A stretch of DNA of 64,000 bases from an uncultured Collinsella sp. GTDB taxonomy: Bacteria > Actinomycetota > Coriobacteriia > Coriobacteriales > Coriobacteriaceae. The notes beneath the pieces are model-generated. The model saw nothing but the letters and a program-made list of their open reading frames with translations. It ran no database searches and had not been told where the DNA came from. The stretch is from assembly GCA_959599915.1 (NCBI GenBank), contig CAUGJE010000005.1, forward strand, positions 1-64,000. Direction: 5' to 3'. Made by a program: the position numbers and the translations under genes. Below are positions 34,832-44,205 of the stretch, in pieces (the stretch's first letter is position 1; each line of letters begins with the position of its first letter).

Positions 34832-37829
34832 ATCGCTCGACCAGCACGCGATTGAGCCGCCCCTCCACCAAGCGCTCGTATAGACGCCGCGTCTCGGGCT
34901 CGGGCACGCCATTGACCTGCTCCCTCAGATGGTGCATATGCCCACTGTATAGCTCGACGATATCGCGCCGCCGCCCCGCCGCACTGTAGACGCGCATGGC
35001 GCAGCGCACCATATCCTCACGCGCCGTTTCCTGCCGAAGCCCCGACTCCGCCAGCCAAATCGCCGACTGCAGGTCGTTTTCTTCTAGGGCGGCATTTGCT
35101 CCCTTAATCATGCAATCGATGTACTTTGACTGCATAATGCGTCGCATACGCAAAAAGTAGGTGGGGTTACAGCCATTGGGAACATACAGCGGTCCGGCAT
35201 AAAGCTGCTCAATCTTAAGGCACAGCTCAACTAAATGGGGCCCGCGCGCACCCGTGCGATTTCCCAAAACCTCGCGACTTATCTGGTCAAACAGCCGTAC
35301 ATCGGTCTTGACGTAGTCGCCGTTGAGTCCGATGCATTCATTTTGGATGAGCACACACGACTTGCCATCCGGCGTCGGTCCCAAAGCCGACCGCAAGCGC
35401 GATATCGTCGAGTACAGGTTGTTGCGGGCGCTATTGAACTCGGCATGGGGCCACAGCTCCATGGCCAGCGTCTCACGATCGACGAGCGCATCCATGCCCA
35501 GCGCAAGCCGCTCGGCAAGTGTCGCCGCCTTCTTGCGGCGCCACATTTTGTCCGTGATGGGAAACCCGTCGCGCTCGGCACGAAACGCCCCAAACATACG
35601 AATCTCGATATGGTCGATGGTATCAACGGCTTCAACCTCACCGGCCTGGAACAGGCGCTCGCCCTCCCCTTCCAAATCGTCGCGCAACGAGTACCGCGAC
35701 AGCTCGCGCACGGGAAGCTTCTTGCGAATCCTGGTCGCCGGCTCGCCCAGACAATGCATGGCAAGGCGCGCAAAGAGCCGATACGATGGTTCCAGAATCC
35801 CCGCGCGATTCATGGACATCCAGGCCGCAAGGTCGCTGTCTCGGCCCGCACAGGCCAAATGCAGCGCCACCATCCAGGCCTCCGCTCCACCAACCTGCGT
35901 CTGGCTTATATCGAGCAACTCCGCTTCCTCACGCACCGAAACCATCGAGGTGTTACGCAGATACGCCGCGCGCTCCAGCAGCAATGCGTTATCGCGCATG
36001 TACGCAATCGACTCCTCGGCAAGTTTGAGCACTTGGACCGCACGGAACTTTGCATTAACCGGCCGTCCCTCTGCCAGCGACTGCCAGCCTTCTAGCAACA
36101 GGCCAAACAGCTGAATCTGATTATCGCGCATGCGCACGGCAAAACGATCGAGCTCGTTGAACGCCGCGTCGTCGGTTACCGGCAGGCCGGAAAGGAGCCG
36201 CCGTGCCGCCAGCACCATGCGCACCCAGACAGCCATCGCCTTAAGCCCACGTACGTCGAGTGCCTCCCGCACCACCGTCATCTCGTCGTCGCGCTCGTCG
36301 GTTCCCGTAAACGACCCGTCAAAGAGCTCCACCAGCATGTTATCGGCCCGTATAACAATCCCCGCGATGTCGAGCTCACAGTCGTAGGCCTTGCTCGTTT
36401 TGAGCTGCTGTAGAACGCCGCCGTCATCTCCCCGTTCGGTCAGGCATCGCTTGACCTCGATATGCGCGGACAGCATGTCGAGTGCGGTGTGAGACGTCTC
36501 TATTTCTGGCACGGCCAGGTTCGTAGGAAGCCCAAGCCCGTTGTCCCCATAGCAAACAGCCGTCAGTGTCTGGGCCACCCTCCATGAAACAGGGTCTATT
36601 TCGCAGGCCGCCCGTTCGCCCCTGCGCTCGATGACCGATGCCATATAGCGAGCGAGCTTTGTATTGGACACGCTGACCGCTGCCAGATATACGCCAAGCG
36701 CCTCGGCAGGCGTTGGCTCTGGAGCCGGATCCTCGGCATCGATCGTGCCCAGCGCTGCTCGGCAGATATCGGCCCCGTGCCCCGTCAGAGCCAGATCGAC
36801 CCCATACTGCCCAGCAAGTTCAAGGACCGCATCACGGTCCAAAAAGGCGTCCGCCAGGCCCATCGCCGCATCGCATCGGCCCGCCTTAAGCAAAATCCGG
36901 GCCGCCCTCGGAACAAGTTCGGGGCGAACCTCGGCCACCAACTTACGCAAGCGCAAGCGTCCGTTATCCTCCGTGCCCAGACACGTAAAACTCCGCTCGG
37001 CGGGGTCCAAGCCAAAGATCGGGTAGTCGCGTACGAAGTAGGACTGGTCGACCATCGATAGCCTCACCCCGCAAGCCTCGAGTTCTGCGATATTGCCCTC
37101 GCCCATCAAAATCATGAGACATGCCACGCAAAACAGTGCATTATTGTCGAGCGAAGCCAGGTCGACAAGTGCCGCGCCATATACGTTGACAATCTCGTTT
37201 TCGAGCAGACCGGCTACGTCGCCTTGGCCATACAGACCCGTCTGCAATGCCGAAACGAGCTCGGGCACGCCCTGCGTGAGCTGATAAAAGTCGAGCGATG
37301 TGCTGATCGAAAACGCCGATGCCCACGCCGAATACTCATAGGCATGCACCTTGAGCATCTGCGCATTGATCTTAACCGAATCGCCCAGCCCATGAATCAG
37401 TTGACGATTTGAAGGACGGCAGGAGATAAAGACCCCCACCCCCATAGCGCGCAGGCCGCGAATCCTGTCGATGAGGTCTTCGGTATCGTGCTGATCGAGG
37501 TTTGGCACATTATCAATCGCGATAAGGGAGTGCGGTTTGTCTTTGAGTTCTTCGGTAACCACCTCGAGCTGCATAAACACCTCGCGCCCAGTGGCGCGAT
37601 CGGCCTCGATAATCCGCACGGGGCCTCGCGTCGGGTCGCATTTAACCTCATGGGTGTACTGCAGCAGCACCGAGGTCTTCCCAAACCCGTCGGGCGCATA
37701 AAGAACCACGATGCCGGCCTTTCGGCCCTTGGCGAGAAGCTCATTCATCAAGCGTTCGCGTCGCACCATATAGCCACCGCCCAGCGGCATCAGCTCGAGG
37801 TCGTCCATACTGCCCAAATCGTTTACCAT
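34830..37829 (-). CDS. SARP/BTAD-type transcriptional regulator with N-terminal ATPase domain
   Basis: 999 residues, GAGGAG 5 nt upstream. Residues 20-250 are a STAND/AAA-like NTPase with the P-loop YAPDGFGKTS (about 44) and a LIAIDNVPNLD Walker B region. A long helical middle follows. Near residue 715 begins an OmpR-type DNA-binding domain (HIEIRMFGAFRAERDGFPI then WRRKKAATLAERLALG), and the last 150 residues form a bacterial transcriptional activation domain with TPR-like helices (AGPLYVPNGCNPTYFLRMRR). The order NTPase, middle, DNA-binding, BTAD resembles MalT-like and SARP mixtures found in Coriobacteriia. Target genes are unknown; it is convergent with yhbY and far from any obvious operon partner. 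Confidence 0.82.
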   Translation of the reverse strand: MVNDLGSMDDLELMPLGGGYMVRRERLMNELLAKGRKAGIVVLYAPDGFGKTSVLLQYTHEVKCDPTRGPVRIIEADRATGREVFMQLEVVTEELKDKPHSLIAIDNVPNLDQHDTEDLIDRIRGLRAMGVGVFISCRPSNRQLIHGLGDSVKINAQMLKVHAYEYSAWASAFSISTSLDFYQLTQGVPELVSALQTGLYGQGDVAGLLENEIVNVYGAALVDLASLDNNALFCVACLMILMGEGNIAELEACGVRLSMVDQSYFVRDYPIFGLDPAERSFTCLGTEDNGRLRLRKLVAEVRPELVPRAARILLKAGRCDAAMGLADAFLDRDAVLELAGQYGVDLALTGHGADICRAALGTIDAEDPAPEPTPAEALGVYLAAVSVSNTKLARYMASVIERRGERAACEIDPVSWRVAQTLTAVCYGDNGLGLPTNLAVPEIETSHTALDMLSAHIEVKRCLTERGDDGGVLQQLKTSKAYDCELDIAGIVIRADNMLVELFDGSFTGTDERDDEMTVVREALDVRGLKAMAVWVRMVLAARRLLSGLPVTDDAAFNELDRFAVRMRDNQIQLFGLLLEGWQSLAEGRPVNAKFRAVQVLKLAEESIAYMRDNALLLERAAYLRNTSMVSVREEAELLDISQTQVGGAEAWMVALHLACAGRDSDLAAWMSMNRAGILEPSYRLFARLAMHCLGEPATRIRKKLPVRELSRYSLRDDLEGEGERLFQAGEVEAVDTIDHIEIRMFGAFRAERDGFPITDKMWRRKKAATLAERLALGMDALVDRETLAMELWPHAEFNSARNNLYSTISRLRSALGPTPDGKSCVLIQNECIGLNGDYVKTDVRLFDQISREVLGNRTGARGPHLVELCLKIEQLYAGPLYVPNGCNPTYFLRMRRIMQSKYIDCMIKGANAALEENDLQSAIWLAESGLRQETAREDMVRCAMRVYSAAGRRRDIVELYSGHMHHLREQVNGVPEPETRRLYERLVEGRLNRVLVER

Positions 37830-38217
37830 GCCCGCTCCTCAACTCGACCGTATGGACACTGTAACCGCAAGACCATACAAGCCGCGCTATGAATAGAGCG
37901 ACCTTGTGTTCTAGGTTGTCTTTTGGTACGCAAGCGGCAAGTTTTTGTACAGCGAGGGCCGATTGTTATTAATCCCCCGACTAATCGGTCTTTAAGCAGG
38001 TAAATGAGCTTGTCAGCTTGTCCCATCTAAGCGGCAGTGTAACGCAAATGAACAAGGTTCAGCTATGTCATTCAACTCGCCTAGCACCCGCTACCGTCTA
38101 CGACCTTTTAGTGGCATTTTTGCATAGAATCTGGTATGGAATGAATCAAGCTGTTAGGCATCCGGCATTCGTCAAGCTTGCGGCAAGATTTTGGTCAAGC
38201 GGGCGGAGAGGGATAAC
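37830..38217. other. Intergenic region, nothing recognised
   Basis: About 390 nt between the SARP-like gene start and the nagB terminator. It should contain the promoter of the SARP-like gene. Open frames in it have no ribosome binding site or family likeness. Confidence 0.4.
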
Positions 38218-38246
38218 AAAAAGGCCCCCGCAAAGCGGAGGCCTTA
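38218..38246 (-). terminator. nagB terminator
   Basis: Leftward GGCCTCCGC, TTT loop, GCGGGGGCC and TTTTT (one G-U in the stem), 30 nt past the nagB stop. Confidence 0.85.
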
Positions 38247-38277
38247 GGCAAGGCTATGTCGAGATGCAGGATTCGCG

Positions 38278-39006
38278 CTACTCGCAGAGCGAAAGGGCGG
38301 CCTCGTCGGCAACGACAACGCAGTTGGTGTGCAGCTGCAGGATCGAAGCCGGGCACGCGGGCGTAACCGGACCATAGCACATGTCATGCACGGCCTGAGC
38401 CTTGGCCTCGCCGTTGGCGACGACTAGGATCATGCGGGCATACATGATGGTCTGGGTACCCATGGTGTAGGCCTGACGGGGAACATCGTCGATGCTGTCG
38501 AACAGGCGGCTGTTGGCCTGAATGGTGCTCTCGGTGAGGTCGACGCAGTGCGTGCCCTTGGAGAAGTGGTCATCGGGCTCGTTGAAACCGATGTGGCCGT
38601 TGTTGCCAATGCCGAGCAGCTGCAGATCCGGGTAACCGGCGGCGGCGACGATCTTGTCGTACTCAGAGCAGGCAGCGGCGGCGTCGGGGTTGGAACCGTC
38701 GGGCACATGCGTGTTGTTCAGGTCGATGTTGATGTGATCGAAGAAGTTCTCACGCATGAAGTAGTGATAGCTCTGGGGATCGTCGTGCGAAAGGCCGCGA
38801 TACTCGTCCAGGTTGTAGGTGCTGACCTCGGCAAAGTCGACGTCGCCCTTCTCGTACCAAGCAGCGAGCTGCTTGTAGGCACCGATCGGGGTGGAGCCGG
38901 TGGCAAGACCCAGCACGCAATCGGGCTTGAGGATAACCTGCGCCGAGATGATATTGGCGGCCTTGCGGCTCATATCCTCGTAGTCTTTAGCTTTAATGAT
39001 CTTCAT
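38278..39006 (-). CDS. nagB: Glucosamine-6-phosphate deaminase
   Basis: 242 residues from ATG 39006, chosen for AAAGGA 6 nt upstream; longer frames upstream are not coding. Converts glucosamine-6-P to fructose-6-P and ammonia. Marks are LGLATGSTPIGAYKQLA (phosphate loop, about residue 31), STYNLDEYRGL (catalytic Asp) and GIGNNGHIGFNEP (about 132) with the catalytic His. Works opposite to glmM's amino-sugar route, which lies two genes upstream on the same strand. Confidence 0.95.
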   Translation of the reverse strand: MKIIKAKDYEDMSRKAANIISAQVILKPDCVLGLATGSTPIGAYKQLAAWYEKGDVDFAEVSTYNLDEYRGLSHDDPQSYHYFMRENFFDHINIDLNNTHVPDGSNPDAAAACSEYDKIVAAAGYPDLQLLGIGNNGHIGFNEPDDHFSKGTHCVDLTESTIQANSRLFDSIDDVPRQAYTMGTQTIMYARMILVVANGEAKAQAVHDMCYGPVTPACPASILQLHTNCVVVADEAALSLCE

Positions 39007-39206
39007 TACGCGTCCTTTCTCGTACAAGAGAGGCAAGGCTCCCCTTACAAGCACTTGCCCGCGGCCCGCGTCGGCCGCAACCAACGTGTGCGGCCACCAG
39101 GGCGAGGTCGCGTAATGTATGTGTCTCGTGTCTAGCCGCGTCGAGGCCCCTGCCCGTCCACGGTGACCCAAAGCCGTTTAGCTTCGGACAAATCCCATCT
39201 TGCCAC

Positions 39207-39236
39207 GGAGGGCGCCCTCTTTCAAGGGCGCCCTCC
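39207..39236 (-). terminator. Hairpin between crr and nagB
   Basis: A 12-bp perfect stem (GGAGGGCGCCCT / AGGGCGCCCTCC) with a 6-nt loop, 43 nt past the crr stop. No good T-run on either side, so it may be a weak terminator or an mRNA-stabilising end. Confidence 0.55.
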
Positions 39237-39278
39237 ATAAACGTGTTTGAATTGTAGGCTAATGGCCACGTGCACTTG

Positions 39279-39776
39279 CTAGCGCTCGCGAGCAACGATG
39301 AGCTGGTCCATCTCTTCGACATGCGCACCAACGGAGCCCTTGATACTCGAGAACTCAACGGAGTTGCACACCAAGATGGGAACCGTCACATCGTAGCCCT
39401 CGGCAGCAATTGCCTCGCGATCGAACTCGATGAGCACGTCACCCTTATGGACGACATCGCCCACCTGTGCATGCACGCTAAAATGCTTGCCCTCAAGCTG
39501 AACAGTGTCCAAACCAACGTGGATCAGCACGTCTAGGCCATCGACCGTGTTGAGCGCAACGGCGTGACCCGTGGGAAAAATGGCCTCGACTTTGGCGTCT
39601 GCCGGCGCAATCACACGCGTGCCGGTAGGCTGAATCGCCACGCCCTGGCCCAAAAGGCCGGTGGCAAATGTCTGGTCATTGACCTCGGACAACGGAATGA
39701 CGTCGCCCGAGATGGGAGCATCCAGCGTAAGAACTCGTCCACGCATACCAAAAGACCTTAGGACTTTAGTGAACAT
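39279..39776 (-). CDS. crr: PTS glucose-type EIIA
   Basis: 165 residues from ATG 39776; the ribosome site is a GAGGGGG run 3-5 nt upstream. A soluble EIIA(Glc)-family phosphocarrier: DAPISGDVIPLSEVNDQTFA at the N-terminus, GTRVIAPADAKVEAIFPTGH in the middle and the phosphorylated histidine in LDVLIHVGLDTVQLEGK (about residue 85). It may serve EIIBC proteins without their own EIIA, such as the alpha-glucoside transporter in this window. Confidence 0.9.
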   Translation of the reverse strand: MFTKVLRSFGMRGRVLTLDAPISGDVIPLSEVNDQTFATGLLGQGVAIQPTGTRVIAPADAKVEAIFPTGHAVALNTVDGLDVLIHVGLDTVQLEGKHFSVHAQVGDVVHKGDVLIEFDREAIAAEGYDVTVPILVCNSVEFSSIKGSVGAHVEEMDQLIVARER

Positions 39777-39847
39777 GCTCCCCCTCGGACATACCAATCA
39801 ATCAAAATAGCTTTAACAGTTTACCACTTGGCACCCGTTTTTGACCA

Positions 39848-41185
39848 TTAGGGAAGTTCGCGCTTGACAACCTCGACGATGTCGTCGACAACACGCTGAG
39901 TGAGCTCGTGCGTCTCCGCCTCGGCCATAACACGGACCAGCGGCTCGGTACCGCTCGGGCGCACCAGAATGCGGCCGCGGCCGTCAAGCTCCTTCTCGGC
40001 GGCAGCGACGGCGTCCCAAATGGGCTGGCATTCGTCCAGGCCGGCCTTGTTGTCGGAATGCACGTTGACGAGTACCTGCGGGTACTTCTTCATGATGCCG
40101 GCAAGATCAGTGAGGGTACGACCGGTGCGCTTGAGCACGGCCAGCAGCTGCAGAGCCGTCACCAGGCCGTCACCGGTGGTGTTGTGCTCCAGGAAGATGA
40201 TGTGGCCGGACTGTTCGCCGCCGATGACGGCGCCATCCGCGAGCATGCGCTCCAAAACGTAGCGGTCACCCACGGCGGTCTGAACCATCTCGAAGCCCTG
40301 CTCCTTCATAGCGATGGAGAAGCCAAGGTTGCACATGACGGTCGAGACGATCTCGGAGTTGGCGAGCTTGCCGCGGGCGGCGAGGTCAGAACCGCAGATA
40401 GCCAGGATGTAGTCACCGTCGATCTCATTGCCCTCGCCGTCGACGAACAGCACGCGGTCGGCGTCGCCGTCGTGGGCCAGGCCGATATCGGCGTGGGTGC
40501 GCAGCACGAGCTCGCGCAGGGGCTCAAGGTGAGTGGAGCCGCACTCAACGTTAATGTCGGTGCCGCAGTAATCGGTGTTGATGGCATGGACCGTGGCACC
40601 CAGGCGCTGCAGCGCGGCGGGCGTAGTCTGGCAAGAAGCACCATGGCCGCAGTCGACGGCAACGACCAGGCCGTCGAGCCTCAGGCCATCAAGCGTATCG
40701 ATGGCGTGGTCGACGTACGCCTTGCGAGCGTCCTTCATCTTGATGATGTGACCCACACCGGCACCGGTCGGCAGCGTATCGGCAGCCATGGCCTCCTCGG
40801 ACATGACCCAAGCGCTGATCTCTTCCTCGACAGCATCGGGAAGCTTCATGCCCTTGCGGCTAAAGAACTTGATGCCGTTGAACTCCGGAGGATTGTGCGA
40901 AGCAGAGATGACGATGCCGCCGTCGAGCTCATTTTGGACAGTGAGCAGCGCCACGGCCGGCGTAGGGATAACGCCGCAGCAATGCGGGCGGCCACCCTCG
41001 GCCATAATGCCGGCGGTCAGAGCACTCTCGAGCATAGTGCCCGAAAGACGCGTGTCGCGACCGATGCAGATGTCCGGGCCAAGGAACTTGGTCGCCGCGC
41101 GGCCCAGGCGAAACGCGAGGTCGCACGAGAGGTCGGCATTGGCGACGCCACGGACGCCGTCGGTACCGAAGATGTTCTGGGGCAT
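39848..41185 (-). CDS. glmM: Phosphoglucosamine mutase
   Basis: 445 residues, AAGGAG 7 nt upstream. Interconverts glucosamine-6-P and glucosamine-1-P for UDP-GlcNAc and wall synthesis. Marks are FGTDGVRGVAN at the N-terminus, GIVISASHNPPEFNGIKFF with the phosphoserine (about residue 98), the magnesium loop AHDGDADRVLFVD (about 240), the sugar loop GGEQSGHIIF (about 324) and the phosphate loop RPSGTEPLVRVM (about 410). Downstream of rplM-rpsI but behind their terminator. Confidence 0.96.
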   Translation of the reverse strand: MPQNIFGTDGVRGVANADLSCDLAFRLGRAATKFLGPDICIGRDTRLSGTMLESALTAGIMAEGGRPHCCGVIPTPAVALLTVQNELDGGIVISASHNPPEFNGIKFFSRKGMKLPDAVEEEISAWVMSEEAMAADTLPTGAGVGHIIKMKDARKAYVDHAIDTLDGLRLDGLVVAVDCGHGASCQTTPAALQRLGATVHAINTDYCGTDINVECGSTHLEPLRELVLRTHADIGLAHDGDADRVLFVDGEGNEIDGDYILAICGSDLAARGKLANSEIVSTVMCNLGFSIAMKEQGFEMVQTAVGDRYVLERMLADGAVIGGEQSGHIIFLEHNTTGDGLVTALQLLAVLKRTGRTLTDLAGIMKKYPQVLVNVHSDNKAGLDECQPIWDAVAAAEKELDGRGRILVRPSGTEPLVRVMAEAETHELTQRVVDDIVEVVKRELP

Positions 41186-41232
41186 AGGATCGCTCCTTCC
41201 CTAGCAGGCGATATACAACCGCCCACCCTAGT

Positions 41233-41277
41233 CGAAAAAGAAAAGCGGGACCCGCCGAGGAATCGGCAGGCCCCGCT
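41233..41277 (-). terminator. rplM-rpsI terminator
   Basis: A long interrupted stem (AGCGGGACC...GGCCCCGCT type) followed leftward by TTTCTTTTTCG, between rpsI and glmM. Confidence 0.8.
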
Positions 41278-41308
41278 TGTACATTGTATCTCGAAAGGAG
41301 ATAAAACC

Positions 41309-41704
<396 letters not shown>

Positions 41705-41706
41705 CT

Positions 41707-42150
41707 TTAAGCCTCCAGCTCAATCTTCGTGGGGTTCTGGGCAGCATGCGGATGCTCGGCACCAGCGTAGACCTTAAGCTTGGTCATCTGGGCACGGCCG
41801 AGGGTGGTCTTGGGCAGCATACCGCGAACGGCGCGCTCGATGACCTTCTCCGGGTGCTTCTCCATAGCCTGGCGGAAGCTCTCAGCCTTGAGGCCGCCGT
41901 TGTAGCCGCTGTGGCGATAATAGGTCTTCGTGTCGGCCTTGTTACCGGTAAGCTGGACCTTATCGGCGTTGATGACGACAACGAAGTCGCCGCAGTCGCT
42001 GTTGGGCGTGAACTGGGGCTTGTTCTTACCGCGCAGGATCATTGCGATCTGGGTGGCAAGACGGCCCAGGACAGCACCATCGGCGTCGACGAGAACCCAG
42101 TTGCGCTGGACCTCGCCCTGCTTGGCGTAGTGAGTCGATTTCGAAATCAC
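41707..42150 (-). CDS. rplM: 50S ribosomal protein L13
   Basis: 147 residues from GTG 42150 with GGAGGAG 5 nt upstream. Pattern includes RNWVLVDADGAVLGRLATQI, GDFVVVINADKVQLTGNK, KTYYRHSGYNGGLK and RAVRGMLPKTTLGRAQM. First gene of the rplM-rpsI operon, with a good promoter 67 nt upstream. Confidence 0.98.
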   Translation of the reverse strand: MISKSTHYAKQGEVQRNWVLVDADGAVLGRLATQIAMILRGKNKPQFTPNSDCGDFVVVINADKVQLTGNKADTKTYYRHSGYNGGLKAESFRQAMEKHPEKVIERAVRGMLPKTTLGRAQMTKLKVYAGAEHPHAAQNPTKIELEA

Positions 42151-42216
42151 TTAGACTCCTCCATGTACAGTACGTGTTGTTACAGAGATTCACGGGGCTC
42201 TGCAAGTAACCCGTCC

Positions 42217-42244
42217 ATATTACCCCGCTCGCCGTACGAGTCAA
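42217..42244 (-). promoter_or_regulatory. rplM promoter
   Basis: On the minus strand a -35 TTGACT (42244-42239) and a -10 TAATAT (42222-42217) are separated by 16 nt. Confidence 0.7.
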
Positions 42245-42344
42245 CAGGTATTTTGGCTCCGACCAGAGTTTCTGCACATGTCATCCACGAGCCGTGATTT
42301 TTCCAACTCTTTAGCTGTTGTCATTTTTTGAGGGTTCGCCGTCG

Positions 42345-43223
42345 CTAGCGCTCAACGAACTCTTGGATTTCCGCGAGCAGGCGCTTTGCCTCCTGACGGC
42401 CCTGGATATACAGGTCCAAAAGCTTTGCCGGATCGTGCTCGACATGGCCGACCTCGACCGGCTTTTGCGGAGCGACGACCAACGCACGGCCCTCGCGCTC
42501 ATACTTCCACAGGTGCATGCGCTGTATGTTGTAACGGTCGTGGCGCGTCTCGATAGCCTCGAGCAGGTAGGGGTAGTCGGCATAGCGGGCGCGCGCGGCA
42601 GGCATAAACTCGTAGGGCTTTTTCTCGTACGAGCGGTCCTGCGTGACAATAACAACCGCGCGCTCGAAGCCGGCCTCCTCGAGCACATGCTCGATAGGAA
42701 CCGAATCGGCCACGCCGCCGTCGACGTATTTGTGCCCGTCAATTTCGACCGGCGGCGTCACCAGCGGCAGCGAGGTGGAGGCGCGCACAGCATCGAGGTC
42801 GAGCACGGCGCTTTTGACCGGCAGGTAGGCAGCGGTTCCAAACAGCATGTCCGTCGCGACGGCGTACATCTCGATGGGGCTCGCGTCGAACGCCTCGTTG
42901 TCAAAGGGATCCAGGCGGTCCTGGATATCGTTGAAGATAAAGTCGTAACCCACGATGGAGCCCGTGGATGCGAAGGATGCGGCACCCATGTAGCGGTTGT
43001 CATTGCAGAAGGTCAGGTTGATGCGATTGACGCGACCGATCTGGTGTGACTTGTAGTTGACGCCGTTGAGCGCACCGGCCGATACGCCATATACCGCCGG
43101 AATTTCGACACCGGCCTCCATGAGAACGTCGAGCACGCCGGCGGTAAACTGCCCACGAAAACTGCCACCCTCCAAGACGAGCGCGACCTTGCCGGCGTTC
43201 TTTGCCTTATCTTCTGCAGTCAT
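42345..43223 (-). CDS. Patatin-like phospholipase
   Basis: 292 residues, AGGAGG 6 nt upstream. The family hydrolyses lipid acyl esters with a Ser-Asp dyad. Visible are the oxyanion region ALVLEGGSFRGQFTAGVLD (about residue 15), the nucleophile elbow GVSAGALNG (about 46) and the dyad aspartate in YVDGGVADSVPI (about 165). This short DUF6363-like form, with the C-terminal helical tail, is common in Firmicutes and Coriobacteriia. No signal peptide. Substrate unknown. Confidence 0.9.
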   Translation of the reverse strand: MTAEDKAKNAGKVALVLEGGSFRGQFTAGVLDVLMEAGVEIPAVYGVSAGALNGVNYKSHQIGRVNRINLTFCNDNRYMGAASFASTGSIVGYDFIFNDIQDRLDPFDNEAFDASPIEMYAVATDMLFGTAAYLPVKSAVLDLDAVRASTSLPLVTPPVEIDGHKYVDGGVADSVPIEHVLEEAGFERAVVIVTQDRSYEKKPYEFMPAARARYADYPYLLEAIETRHDRYNIQRMHLWKYEREGRALVVAPQKPVEVGHVEHDPAKLLDLYIQGRQEAKRLLAEIQEFVER

Positions 43224-43309
43224 ATTGACCTCCTGCGATTGCGTTTTGACTTTCTTCTACCCAGTTTTGGGATGGAGGGCGCATGGGTTTTGGAGTTGAG
43301 GGGGCGGCT

Positions 43310-43535
43310 GGCGGAAAGCACGTCCCGTTCTGAGGGGCGATTCCGGGATGCGCTTTCCGCCTGGGTTGCCATGGGGAAAGCATGTCCCACTCTACGGCTC
43401 GATTCCGGGTCGCAGCTTCCACTTGAGGCGTCATCCGGAAAATGTATCCCATTCCGAGCTTAGATTCCGGGATGCGGTTTCCGCCTGGGCAGTCATTGGG
43501 AAAACGCGTCCCACTCTGCGTCACTGAGGCGTTTT
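43310..43535. repeat. Degenerate tandem repeat, period 62-63 nt, about 3.5 units
   Basis: Units begin at 43310, 43373, 43435 and 43497. Each contains GGAAA, then TCCC, then GATTCCGGG, a TTTCCGCC-like block and GTCAT. In unit 1 the ends GGCGGAAAGC and GCTTTCCGCC form a 10-bp stem, so each unit can fold as a hairpin. Confidence 0.75.
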
Positions 43536-43540
43536 CTTTA

Positions 43541-43580
43541 CGCCCGCGCCCTGCATAGAGTTCGATTCTCCGCGGTACGG
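43541..43580 (+). repeat. 40-nt direct repeat, copy 1, containing an inverted tmRNA T-arm match
   Basis: Differs from copy 2 (43751-43790) at one base. It contains GAGTTCGATTCTCCGCG, identical to the T-arm/acceptor end of the tmRNA but on the opposite strand. Confidence 0.8.
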
Positions 43581-43664
43581 GGGATCCGTTGATGGTGGGC
43601 GAGGCCAGCTGAAATTCGATAAACATCGCATCTATATTGGGCTGAGGCTTTGCGCGAAGAATCC

Positions 43665-43750
43665 GCGTATTTGCTTCGCAAATACGCACCGGCTTCGGCC
43701 GGCTGCCGCCGCCCTCGCCCGCGGGCTACAAACGCTTCGCGTTTGCTTAA
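43665..43750. repeat. Cluster of three tight hairpins with TTCG-type turns
   Basis: In order: GCGTATTTG with CAAATACGC around CTTCG, CCGGC with GCCGG around a TTCG tetraloop, and AAACGC with GCGTTT around TTC. They lie between the two 40-nt direct repeats. Confidence 0.65.
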
Positions 43751-43790
43751 CGCCCGCGCCCTGCACAGAGTTCGATTCTCCGCGGTACGG
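43751..43790 (+). repeat. 40-nt direct repeat, copy 2
   Basis: One base different from copy 1 and 210 nt downstream of it. The 17-nt T-arm match faces the tmRNA 3' end 60 nt away in inverted orientation. Confidence 0.8.
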
Positions 43791-43794
43791 ACTA

Positions 43795-43830
43795 GAAATA
43801 AAAAGACAGGTAGATACGAATATCTACCTG
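43795..43830 (-). terminator. tmRNA terminator
   Basis: Leftward CAGGTAGATA, loop TTCG, TATCTACCTG, then TCTTTTTATTT; a perfect 10-bp stem 12 nt past the tmRNA 3' end. Confidence 0.9.
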
Positions 43831-43841
43831 CTTGTAACTAT

Positions 43842-44205
43842 TGGTGGAGGCGCGGAGAATCGAACTCCGGTCCACGAAAGCCCCCTGATTGGCATCTCCA
43901 AGCTCAGTCGCTGGTTTAGTCTCAGACGCTTTGCGCGCAGCGACACGCTCGCGGCGTCCTAACCGGTTCGGTCTTAGCCCGCGCCATACCGATTACGTGC
44001 GCAGGAGCATTCCCCTAACATGACGTCGCGCCGGTGTCGGGGAAATCACCGGGTTGACGCGCCGCTATAAACTAAGCAGCGAGAGCCATAGGCTCAAAAG
44101 AAGAGTTGTTGTCAATTCAATTTGACGGTACCCCTGTTTAACGAGGCGAGGAGACCTCGGCTTGCTTCCTCTCTCAGAGCTATCGTGTCGAAACCAGTCG
44201 CCCCC
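43842..44205 (-). ncRNA. ssrA: tmRNA (ssrA), single-piece, CCA encoded
   Basis: 364 nt. The 5' end GGGGGCGACTGGTTTCGACA pairs over 7 bp with the 3' end CGCCTCC before A-CCA, and the T arm reads GGAGTTCGATTCTCC. The tag frame encodes DNNSSFEPMALAA followed by TAG, with resume codon GAC preceded by AATT. It rescues stalled ribosomes with SmpB and marks the product for proteolysis. Confidence 0.95.

Larger units (their letters stand above)
43224..43794. other. Gene-free, repeat-rich stretch before the tmRNA
   Basis: About 570 nt hold a degenerate tandem repeat (43310-43535), two copies of a 40-nt direct repeat (43541-43580, 43751-43790) and three adjacent hairpins. Open frames across it are explained by the repeats. 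Confidence 0.6.

Noticed and set aside
38018..38377. 119-codon rightward frame before and over the end of nagB
   Set aside because: No ribosome binding site, overlaps the nagB terminator and the nagB gene end, and has no recognisable domain.
43310..43535. Possible CRISPR array
   Set aside because: Period of 62-63 nt with degenerate units and no constant repeat/unique spacer pattern; no cas genes in the window.
43207..43689. 160-codon leftward frame over the tandem repeat
   Set aside because: Its repeated peptide phrases come from the 62-63 nt nucleotide repeat, and there is no ribosome binding site.
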